Source: Rodentolepis nana
Taxonomy: Eukaryota > Platyhelminthes > Cestoda > Cyclophyllidea > Hymenolepididae
Length of the DNA: 44,761 nt
Assembly (NCBI GenBank): GCA_900617975.1
Contig: UZAE01012181.1
Span: 9,782-54,542 of the forward strand
Reading direction: 5' to 3'
Below are positions 31,771 through 43,500 of the stretch, one piece after another. The position numbers and the translations under genes were made by a program. Under the pieces are notes generated by a model. The model made no database searches. It was not told the origin of the DNA and worked only from the letters and a program-made list of their open reading frames with translations. Each line of letters opens with the position of its first letter. The stretch's first letter is position 1.

Positions 31771-32425
31771 ATGCAATTTCACCTCATCTCTTCTATAATC
31801 TACGAAAGATTCCTTTTATCCTTTTATCCGTTCGTTCCGTCTATGGAGCATAAATTCTTAGCTCTCATAAGGAATGGTTTGTCAAGAAGGCATGTATTAA
31901 CGCCAATAATCGATTCGAATAAGAAACAATGGTTTCTTTCTTTTCGCATTTCATACAAGTGTTTCAGCGATTCAGTCGTTTTTATGATTAACTTCCCAGC
32001 CAAGTCATCTGCGCACAGGTAAACGGCGGGCGGCTATAATGCAATCCTATTCATATCGCTTTTCATGCATTCAATGCATGCAGGGTTTTGCTTTGAAAGT
32101 TTAAATTTAATTGGTTAAGTTTCTATTTCAGGAATCAATAAGATTGTTAATGACAATTATTGGATTTGCTAAAGCTTTTCCTCCATAAACCAAACTGATT
32201 TTATGTTCCCTCTTATTTATGATCACTTTCAATTTGTACGAATCCCGCTGAGGCCTCGGAATTTATGCGCTGTCAGCCGCTCCTTATGCACCATCCATTT
32301 TTAGATCTACCAAATTAATATCCAGAGATGGGAGTTCAAATGGAATTGGAGATATAGAACAATTAACACAACAGCTGATCCGAAATATTATTCTACGTGG
32401 CAGATCTCCAGGATTAACCTTACCT
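31771..32425 (+). other. Two possibly joined coding-like exons, function unknown
   Basis: A frame ending PAKSSAH then AG|GTAAAC at 32018 can be joined to an exon that starts after CATTTTTAG at 32305. The joined phase is correct (AG plus A gives Arg). The second segment reads STKLISRDGSSNGIGDIEQL and continues with RNIILRGRSPGLTLP up to about 32425, a hydrophilic, plausible protein. No start, no continuation and no recognisable family. The complementary strand is also open there after a good acceptor (GTATTCACAG), so the strand is uncertain. Confidence 0.2.
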
Positions 32426-33237
32426 GTGAATACAAGTTACTTTTGCTTCCTCCTAGGTTTGAGGAGAGTGAACTTGAAATGCCCCAACTATAAAGTTTAT
32501 TGGTTCAAGTATTGGAATGATTTAAAGCGAGTAATTGATAACAGATTTAATCACAGTTACCCAGTATTGATTACAAATGTGATGACTCAATTAACTTATT
32601 GCCATGTATTTGTACTGTGTGTTGTACTCATGCACCTGAGATTCTGCTTTGTTGGTATGGTTATTGCTCTATTTTATCGGCAAGCTAACTTTCAAATTTC
32701 CTACTAGTTTAGAGGGCAATCACTCATCTATAAATAATATACATCTTAGCGGCTCATCAAGATTTATCTGATTCATCCAATCATACATGCGGCTTCTATT
32801 TCAATCCGTTATTGCTTAATCTATTGGTATCCCTGTTAGCTTACTTTGCAATTATATACGCCGATACAAGACTTTCTGTTGACTAATATAGTTGAAGCCT
32901 CAGTTATACCTTTCATGGATGCACATCATATAAGCCGAGTCTGATGTCAGTATCACTACGAGATTCTTTACTGTAACATGCAGAGGTTGGTTAATGGAAT
33001 TGATTTAAGCTGATGAAATAGTTTTGTTTCAGTTTTGATTTTAATACGTTGAAGTATACAGATATAATTTACACTAATTATAAAGTTTTCTTATCTCAAC
33101 CATGCTGAAGTAAAAGTGATTTTTCTTTATTTACTTTAGTTATTTGAGGCTTGAGTACAAAAGAGAAAAATTTACAAACGAATTTTTATCTAAAATCTTT
33201 AAACGGAGTGAAATATATGAAAACTCAAGCCATTGCC

Positions 33238-33239
<2 letters not shown>

Positions 33240-33282
<43 letters not shown>

Positions 33283-33284
33283 CG

Positions 33285-33324
<40 letters not shown>
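33240..33324. repeat. (TA)n microsatellite in two arms around TCCGT
   Basis: About 20 TA units, a TCCGT interruption at 33281-33285, then about 20 more TA units. Each arm is self-complementary and the two arms are complementary to each other, so a large cruciform is possible. The ORFs here that read as Tyr-Ile repeats are artefacts of the array. Confidence 0.95.
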
Positions 33325-33326
<2 letters not shown>

Positions 33327-33541
33327 AAATTTAATAATGTTTTGTAGTGTAAAATATTTTTTTTAGAACTCGAAGTCACTTAATAAAAAGATATCATTAG
33401 ATTCTGCACTTAAACATGATATGTGAAAAGATCACTAGATAATTGACATAATTTATTTAACAATGCTAGATGAATATAAAGTTAATATATGTTAAAACAA
33501 TGAGAAATTCAAATTCTTCTTTAAAGATATATAAAATATAC

Positions 33542-33862
33542 CTAACTTTCTTCATTACTGATCAATTTTGAATTCTCTTTAAAGGCAACCTAAAAGATGA
33601 ATTAAGAAAAGGATGAAAAATTACTGCAGAATCGTTCTCCATTAAAAGGTCCTGCAGAGTGGGTTCTCTTACGAAAACATCTTGCATGTCAATCCCACGA
33701 AAAATCACAAAGTCAAAAACTTGAGAAGAAATTTGATCTCCATTGGAATTATTGATAACACGAACTAACAAATAAAGTTATGGAAAAGCTGGACACCTTT
33801 TGAGAGAGTTACTGTATTATGCTTGGTGTCAATCGAATGTAGTTTCCCCACATATCCAAGTC
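33542..33862 (-). CDS. LSM14: Partial LSM14/RAP55-type protein, N-terminal LSm domain exons
   Basis: LSM14 (RAP55, Scd6, Tral) represses translation and promotes decapping in P-bodies. Exon 33862-33797 follows AAGGTCAG and encodes LGYVGKLHSIDTKHNTVTLSK, the middle strands of the LSm14 fold. Exon 33764-33625 starts with a matching phase (G plus TT gives Val) and encodes VRVINNSNGDQ, then VFDFVIFRGIDMQDVFVREP, which corresponds to the VFEYIIFRGSDIKDL segment of vertebrate LSM14. It ends at GCA|GTAATT. A third exon after CATCTTTTAG, starting at 33589, can be added in phase and reads VAFKENSKLISNEES before a TAG at 33542, unless a GT inside it is used as a donor. The first exon (start codon and SLIS segment) was not found, nor were the FDF, FFD/TFG and RGG parts of the family. 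It is a partial gene, a short paralogue, or a gene whose other exons I missed. Confidence 0.72.
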
Positions 33863-34554
33863 CTGACCTTGGTATAATATGTAAGATTTTATTTTCAAAG
33901 TAACTGCACATGTTGTATACGCGATATCAGATAACGGGATCAATTATCGCGCTCTATAATGTTTTCCTTAACCGAATAAAACGAAATAATCATCCAAAAC
34001 GTCTTGTGTAAAATAATGTCTTAAAATATTAGATATCATAAGTCAGTGTTATATCACTTATTAAGTCTTTTAATCTATGTGCAGATATGTAATTGTTATA
34101 TATATTGGTAATCTTCGATAATCCGTTAACATAAAGTTACCATAAATACACGTAATTAATCTAAGATCAAATAATATAATAATATTTGAATGATATCTCA
34201 ATAACTTGTCTTGCATATAGTTTGTTAAGTGTTAAGATTAGGATAATTTTCTCAGTATTTAAAGAATATTGAACCCAAACCAAAATTTAGGGAATATGTT
34301 AATGGCCTACCGATTTAAGACGACAGAAAAAGGCAAAGTTAATTATTCAAAATTTTGGCAAAATATTCAAAAGACCGAATTAGTAATAAAATATTTATAT
34401 AATATTTATAACGATTAGGCTTGTTTATGACAAAATTCCTTATTTTGATTTTCGACATTTTATGTGTTTATAATTTGGCTTTATTAGAAGGTCATGGATC
34501 AGCTGTTACATTATAATCTGATAGGTATTCACAAATAGGCTTTTCAATTCGAAG

Positions 34555-37500
34555 ATGGGTAATTGCTTAAGGAGCTTCTGTCCAAGACACCGAACTTCTG
34601 AGAATGATCGGCATAGCAGTTGGCACACATCCTCTTACCAACCTCAAGCGCGACATGTAGTGTGTTGTTTCATTATTTATGTTTTTTTTCTTGCTGATTT
34701 CTGTTGGCGAACGAAAAATCTGTTACTGCTTCACATTGCTTAAAATTTCTTTTATCTATCTAAATTCTTAATGTGTTCTTGAAAACATGATATATATTCA
34801 TCAACTTAATTTATTCTCCTTTCTTTAATTCCTTTTAAGATTAAATTTTAACGTATATAAAAGTGATGAATAAGAAATTTGGATTACGTTATCTTATTAA
34901 AACGTGTAGCTATCGTATCTAACTTTGGAGGCTAATTTATTTTACTTATTTTCAGGATAATGATCCAATTTTACACCCCGCCCCCGGTTTGTCTGTTCCT
35001 TACTCCCAGTTGACTGAAGAACAGCAAGTTGCTATTGCAACTCGAATGGCTCTTATCGCAACCCTACCTATCCACATTTTTGATGAAACAGAGCATGAGA
35101 AGGTGTCAGAGTAAGTTGAAACTTTACTCCAATATTTTAATTTCCTTTTTAGTTCACTCATTTATTGACTAGTATTCATGATTTTTAAATCTTTTTTTTC
35201 CTAAAATTTTGGACATTTCCATTTACCGAATTATTTTATTTTTATGTTAGCTAACCTTCTTCTGCTTATATCATCTCGTTGAATAGAATAGATTTCAGTT
35301 AACTATTTTGCATATTACATAAGGCTATGATAAAGATAGATAGTGCCTCATTTTTTATTATAGTATGAAATTGAAGTGAGACATCGAATGGTCATTCCAT
35401 AGAAATTCTCTAACGTAAATTGTTTTTTACATGTTTTTTTATATTCAATTCTATATAATTCGTTAGTTTAAAGTGTAGTTTATCTGGGAATTCATATTAC
35501 CATTTCATTTGAGAAGAAAACTTTTGAGCGTTACATTTTTTATTCAAATATTTGAACTGAGTTTAGAGGTTTGTTGTCTTTTTGGGAAATAGCGGGAGAA
35601 GCTTGAAGATTTTTGATCTCAAGTGTTAAATTTTTTTTGTTTTTGTTTTTTTGGTTTGTCCTTAAGACTTGTTTACATTGTGACATTTAGGAGAGAAGCC
35701 TTTAATTGCAGTTTGATTGCAAAAATCAATTAGTGACATCCCTGAATTTCAAAGTACGCTAACATTTTTTGCGTCCTCCAAACCTTTGATTCGTTACAAT
35801 TAAATTACTTTCTCACAAAAGCTCCCCATAATTTGTATACGGCCACAAGTGATGTGAGAGCGGGCTAGATAACTTGAATGATTAATGAATAAATCGATTT
35901 TTCTATTGGTTATAAAACTAATTGGGAGGAATGTTCTCTGTTTGAAAACAGTTGTCTACGGTTTAAGACTTTCTCATTCGACTTAATTGACTGAGAGCTC
36001 CTGTCTGTATATTTTGCCTCTTTGCTGTCAGATGAGCTTCGTTTAAACTTGCGGACGAAATTGGGGGGAGGGGGGTTTGTCGCATTTATCTTTCCTCGTT
36101 TACGTATTAGTACGGTTCGTTGGATGCTCACTTATTAGAAATACCAAATCTATGACCTTTTGCGCACATAGGTAACTGTGTTTTTTGTATTTGCTAACGG
36201 AATGTGGTGGCGTGAAGTGAAGTTAAAATCGAAGTTTATCGATTCGAGTTCCACTCGGGACGACTCAGTGGCTCTTGAGAATATCAAGGCCCGCGGTAAC
36301 GTGTTCGTCCTCGTCTGTGCTTATTCAGTCAATGTAGTGACCAAACGAACTAATTAATATGTTACTATCGGGATGCATGCTTATCATTAAGTCTCCTATT
36401 AGTGCAAAATTTGTATTGTTTTAGTTTTTGTACAATTGTCTTTTGGTGATTATGATGTTTCTTATCATTCTTCTGATTTGTGGCTGGTTCTGCACTAATA
36501 ATCACTTTGGTACGCATTAATAATCCTCTTTCTAGACTAACTAGCTGGAGAGTTTTCTAACACAGTTCCCATGAAGTGAATTGTGTGTATTGTATGCATG
36601 GCGAGTTGCAAATCATGATCAGTAGTGAAATTTATTTATTTTGGGAGAATACTAATCCCTGGTTAGCTGGTAAGCCTCCTACACGCCCAACCCAATTGCT
36701 CACATCAATATCGATAACACGACTGCACTTTCAAGTATATTTGACCTTGAGGGAGATTCCTTTGGCCAGTCTTGATAGTATGCTTGTGAGCTCTACAAAT
36801 TACCAATTTCGAACTTTGGTCTAATTTGCTATTTCCCCTTAAAGAATAGTTTCGTATTGGTTTTGTCCTTTCGTTTACACCCTCAACGCAAATAGTGTTG
36901 ACTTAGGAAACATGGATACAAAGTGCGGAGAACATAAACCCATTTTCATTTTAGCACCGTCTATCAGGCAAGAAAATAAGAATTTTGGTTAAACGGTCAA
37001 TTTGATCATCTTTTCATGCTGATATAAGCTTGTAACATGTAGCTGCGGGTAGGATGTAGTTTTCCGATATTAATTTCTCGGGCTGTGTAGGTGGATATGA
37101 ATTCATTGGAAATAACCGCAAATTTGGGCTTATTCGAGTTTGAGTGCCTCTTTCAATTCGTGGGCCTATATTGTGGATTCGAGCCATTTATTCAACTGTG
37201 GCACCAATAGCAGTTGAGAAAATTGGAGAATAATCATTGCATACATTCATTCATAATTCATCAAATCGAATGTCATTGAGTCCTGTTCTCGACTCTCGCT
37301 TTCGCCTGCTCATTGTTCTTTCTGTTCGCATCCTGGTTTTTACCCCCCCCCCCTACCCCCTCTAAATGTAATCGAATTTTGCACCTATCAGAATAGCTGC
37401 TTTTGACAACCACCAATTGACTAAAACGTGACGTCATGGTCTGTCACCCTGGGTCTTACTCTCAGCAAATGTTTCCATTGCAATTGTATTGTTTGTTTAT

Positions 37501-40500
37501 TTTTCTAGTCTCTCATGCTTTTTTCCGATATAATTCTAATTTTTAAATCTTTCGGGAAGTACTGAACTTTCTATATACATATATATATTAGTCATTACAT
37601 GGGCGTGTTAATTCTAAATGCCATTTTTACCCCTTTAGTAGGCCAACAGTTTGAGATGACACTCAACTAGGCGGTGGTTTAGGTCAATGCCCTTCATTAT
37701 TTTCCATAAGAAATATGGTTGACACGGGGATCTCTTTCCTTTGAAAATGTTTGTATTTGGTCTCATTATCGATGCTAGTGGAATTCTCCGTGATCTACTG
37801 GGAAATTCCTAGAAATTTCTCTGGACGCTTGACTTCTATCTGCCAATCCTTTATCTCCTCTTTCTATTAGCTCATTTATGTGTGTTATGACATTGACATT
37901 TAGGCAATTTCTCAGTTTCATTCTCTTTGGCCTAACCATTATGCAATTTGAGTTTTCATGCTAATTGATGTTGCCTATTCCTCGTGTTTAGTGGAGGGTA
38001 TTGTGCTCAGAGAACATTGAGCAGTGATGGCAAATGTGAATCATTATGGTAAAAGCGGTTACCTTTTACGGATTAGACAGGTTCCAGTCATCACCCATTC
38101 TCGTTAGCTTCACACATACTAATGTGGGTGGATTTAATCTTTTAAGAGAAGCGATGTGTCTATAAGGACCTTTAGCACACCGGAATATTGCAATCAAATG
38201 CTATTCTGTACAATTTGTTCCGTCTGACATTTCAATGGGTCATGTTCTTGGCAAATCCTAATGTTTAAATATGAACCAAACTTCCCCTAGAATTTTGTCT
38301 CTCTTCAAAATAATGTTGAATCTCACTGATGTGGTGAGTTAAGTAAGCATACGATTTGAGAGCTTAATTAGGCGAAATCATGTGTGTGTATGCAAAAGGA
38401 TACTGTTTTATTGGACAAATTGCAATGATTGGGTCGCATGGAATATCTCACAGCGAAGGTGATCACAACAAGTTTCCTTTTTTTCCAGTAACTGGGACTC
38501 AAAGTTGAATGGGCGAATGCCCTTTTAACTTCATAAAGCTTCCCAAGTGTAGACTCGACTTAATGTTTTTCAAATGCAATTGAGATCAAAGTTTGCGCGA
38601 ATAAAGGTCCATATAAAACAAATAACATTCTGCATTGATTAAAGACGAACTCTAGTAGGTTTGACTTAACGAAGAGACATGGAGTGAGTCAAATCGCATT
38701 GTCTTAAATCGATATTTATCTTACTCACTGGACGACATACAGACCAGCAAAAATCGATATATGGGGGGGGGGCGGGTTTATCAAAATGTTCTCTTTGAGA
38801 AAGAGTCAGATTGTAGGCTCGCATTAAAATTCAGTGCCATGTCTGGACAATTATTAGGAAGACGGGCTTCGCTATCGAGAATGGGGCTATTACCAAATTT
38901 CAGGTATTCTTTTACCGACTCGTTGGCTCTAGATGACTTATGGTCTAAAATGTCACTCTGACTTAGTCCACTTCTCTGTTTTTTTGGCTGTGAAAGTGCA
39001 CTTCTCATAGTGGTGTTTGTTTATGCCCTTCTTTGTTCGTACTGACTCTATGTAAAAAATCCAAATTTGGCTCCATTCCAGCCTAGAAGATTGCTTATCC
39101 AATAGCATCAGGTTGATGGTACTGAATTCTCAAAAATATGATTTATTAGACTAACAAATGGTCCAAATTGGATTGAGTCAAACGCCATATTGAGGAGTAA
39201 TTTATAAACGCAATAAAGCATCATCAAAACCTCCAGGGGTACCTTTGTAATTATGGCTAATTGTTCTGATTTGCTACTGCGTTTGCCCTCCCTAGAATGG
39301 CCAAATGAATTTCCTTTTCATTCAATCGGTTCCATGCTAATCTATGTGTACAAGAGATCAAGAGGCTAAATCATGTCCTCGTTTTTCCCATCTTCGGATT
39401 ACCATCTATGTGGAAGTCTGATCCTACTAGGTGTGGCAATACTCTAATCTTGTGGATGCTATTTACATGCTCAATTTATCAAATGAAAGCGTTTGATACT
39501 TGTTTACACGCTCTGTCGAGATTGTTTTCCCAGGCAAATTATTTGTTGCAACTTTCTCATTTTTAATTTTTTTGCCAGATTCCCATCAAAAATGGTGCAA
39601 AATCTATTATCTAACGCCTATGTATAATGGTGCTGGTGATTGTTTTTTTCTTCATGAAAAATCGATAATGAGTTGTTGCGTCTTTGCGTCGTGAGAAATA
39701 TTATTTTAATTTGTTTATCGATCTCCCTACCACTCTGCTCCGTCAATGACCTATTTTTACTCTAATGATTTGTGTATCGATTTTGCAGCTGCCTACTTAC
39801 CTATTCGTTCCATTAAATCAACTCCCGTCTTCTGCCAGCTGGTTTTCTTTTAGGTTAGTGCCCACAGAAAGGCTTCATTGCAACTCTCTTTTGGTAAAAG
39901 TTAAGCGGAAGAATAACGTGGGATGGCGTTATAGTCTATGGTCTTTGATTTCTTGATAATTTGCCCCCTGTTGTCGTTCATTACGGCAATATCGACTGCC
40001 TACAATGTCCCATCAGGTCAATTTAATGACACATTTACTTAATTGCTGATTCACTTTGTACCTCTTGGAAAAAGCTGCTCCAAAATGCTCCTCTATGTCT
40101 GTGCCTGCCGTAGTGCCATTACTTCAGCCCTCTTTGTGCATAACTTCTGATACTGACGTTAGGGAAATGATCTCTCTCTCAATCGGTTTGCCTTGATATC
40201 TTCAGTAAGAAAGGCTCATCGTAGCATTTCAGTCTCTCTTCGCTGCAAACGATCTCAAATTCATGTAATTTTTGCATCTTCCAGTCATATCTTATTGTCT
40301 TCTATGAACCATTATTCGAGAGGCAATCTTCTTCAGAACTTGGGCAGATGAATGTCATTACGGGCCTCTCCTATGAGACTCTCATTCTATAATCTTAGTT
40401 GGTTACCTAATCAGCATGGTTATTACACTTTAATACACGGAGAATCAAATCCATAGCACTTGAAGCTACTGACTTCCATATTTGCCGGTTGCTGTAGGCT

Positions 40501-43500
40501 CTCATTCCTGTAGATTTTTTAACTATCTTTAGTGCATATAGGTTTTTATTGAAAATAGTCTTTTTTGCTTTATTAATAACTTGAATTTATAATTTATGGA
40601 AGTGTTTGATACTCATGCATTGTGGTTATTCCATCAATCCAATAGCTCAAATTTAGAGGGAAAAATGCCTTCACCATACTACTGCCCCGAGTCTCAAATT
40701 GATTGTCTAGTAACCCATTACTTGAAGCACTTGTGTGCTCGCATCCCTCAAAGCAGACGTGGATAATTGATAACCAAGAACACAAGAGTTGAAGTTTTGA
40801 TAGATTTTGTTCAGGTGCAATACAAATATTATAGTTGGCTTCATTGCTGTCCACATCATACGATTCTTCACCTTAATATTCCTCAGTAAGAGATGCACAT
40901 TCGATATCTATAGTGCCGGGTGCGCGATAGACTTACCTCCACGTGGTGCACCCTGGACAACGTATACTCATACGCCAACAAGTTTATAAACCGGCAGTTG
41001 ACTTTCTGTGTCTCTTTCCGCCCTAATCCCAGTGTTTACTTACTTGGGTGATTATTATTTCCCTTTCTCCATAAAACAAGCCAATCAAATAAAGATGGCA
41101 ATTTCCTCTATTTGATTCAAATCGACCAGATAGTTATTATTCTTGCGAGAATAGAGCAGTCGCTTACTAATCACGTCTTTGTCATTTCTACCAATCAGGT
41201 GTGTGATCTGTATGATTGACTACGTGCCGGGTGACGAGTTGCGAAAGATGCCCATGTGTACACACTTCTTCCATCGAGCCTGTATCGATGATTGGTTGAC
41301 TCGATCTCTGACCTGCCCTTCTTGCCTTCAAGAAATTCCCATTCCTTCCAATGTACCTCTGGCAACAACTGCAGCTGCAACCAGCCCCGTTTCAGATATC
41401 AGAACTACGAGATGCATTGAACTAGCGGGTCAATCGGTCAGTCCCCCCTCAATTCTCGATATTAGAGACGAGGTTTTACGAATTAAGATGAGATCTAGGG
41501 TGGGTATCGTCTTTGCCTTCCTACGTTTGTTCAAGTAGTGGCTATGTCAATGGCTATGCGTTTTTTGCGGCTTTGAAAGCGGCTATGCCAAGTGGACGCC
41601 ACGTGAATAGCTGTTTAAGTAGTATCGTACCAAATGGTCGATGGTCGCTCTGGCTAGAAGAAATAGCAGTAAATATGCATACATTAGTGGCATTAGCCTC
41701 CGGAATCATTTGCTAACTGATGATCCGACATCCCTGGCCGTTCACTTGAGTGAAGCTCATTTTTAGGCCTTAATCTTTGCCTAGATTTGTGATAATTTTC
41801 CAACTACCTGATGGTAAATTGAATTGCTATTTTTGCCTTTTAACACTTGATTAAAGCGCCTGAATAATGAAGGCAAAAAGACTCACAAGTTCAATGACAT
41901 AAGTCGATGGGAGAGGGGTCAGCGGTAAGGTGATATTAAAGTCAGGATCGTGATACTTTGCTTCATTTTTATTCTGGAATTTTTGAGTTGTATGTGATTC
42001 CTGGAGGAGTCTTAGTGTTCAAACACCATGAATTGTCTCTCGGATCCGCGTTTGAGATATTGTCCATGGCAATGTCGCGCCGGTTTACTGACAGCAACTG
42101 GTGGTTGAGATAAGTAACGGTTTCGAACACTGCTATGTCTACTAGAGTTCGGTTGAAGTTGAGTCTGTTATCAAAACTAAATATTTGAACTATTTCAAAG
42201 AGGATTTATCTATTTCAAAAGGAACCGAGATCCATAGCATTCGTCTTTCATTTGCAGGGTTAGAAAAGTAATAATTACATATGTTTGGCGGTAGTAGTAT
42301 TTGGTCAACCCCTGCTACACCCCGAGTTAAGGTCAAAAATGCCTGTTAGCCAACCTTTGCGTCCACAACAGTGGCAATTTTTGACCTCCACATTCCGGCC
42401 AGTTCTTAGCCTACTAGGACTATCATGTATTCAATGGACATTGTCGACAGAAATATCAATCGCCTTACCATTTGCTTCAAGAACCCGGTTAAACTGGACC
42501 AAATGAAAGCCGTTTTTGAGACCCCTCACAGGGACAGTGCAAAATCATCTACTCGTTCCGGGTTTCGGGACCGCAGCTAAATCGAGTCTGTAATAGAGAC
42601 ATTAAAAGTGGATACTCTGATTTAATCCCTTTGACCATAGTGCAATTTCCTGTAATGCATTTAATGCTGTCTTGTTTATCCCTAACGCCATATGTATGCA
42701 TCGGCGTATGCAACCCGAGAAATTAAACTAAATACCATACTAAAATGGCGCTCTCTCCAACATGAAGTTGGTACATCTTCGTTTGCGCATGACATGTGAA
42801 TTCGAGGCTTACTAATTATGTTGATATATTTGTGTTAATTAGAGGCTTTTAGCTTGACTACCACCTGCGCTTCTTTGACTGGACTGAAGATTGGTTAAGC
42901 AGCCTATTGAGGCTGTTCTGATCTCTACGTGGTAATTTACGGTATTCGATGTAGGTCATTTATTGAACAGTATTTTGTTTTCAAGGTCATAACATTCGGC
43001 TAAGAGCTATTACGTGACACAAAGAAGTTAATCAATAAAATATGGTTGCCTTAAGCATCTCTAAAGACGTCAGAATGTGTTATGGCCACATTAAGAACCT
43101 TCCTATCTCATTGTGCACGGAATTGGACTAGAGTAATGAGGTTATTTTATGCACGGCAATGTGATGCATTGGTTCTCGTACAGGGTAAACTTATGAGTCG
43201 TTGGTGCAGCAAACACAGCTATGGCAGCCTAGTTATTAATCACTCAAAGTTTACTCTTGCGTAGGTGTTGGCGTTAACTTCGAAGGCCGTTATTGAAAGC
43301 AACTGTTTACCTTATTGAGAGAATAGCGACTGAGGTGCCGAATGTTCCTCTGAGACTCAGTATTTACCTTTCCGCCAAGTTAACATTTGACGCTCGTTTG
43401 CGCCCGTTCATTGGTTTTTATATTGACAAACTCGCTGACCGCTTCTGTTCACTATGAGGGGTAATGGAATGCGGGTTTCTGAACTACCTCCTCTTTATCC

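Noticed and set aside
33144..33366. ORFs encoding Tyr-Ile repeats
   Set aside because: Produced by the (TA)n microsatellite.
38781..39008. 75-codon minus-strand ORF in the RNF11-type intron
   Set aside because: Protein-like composition, but no family match, no clear splice sites and an equally open plus frame; not enough to call a gene.
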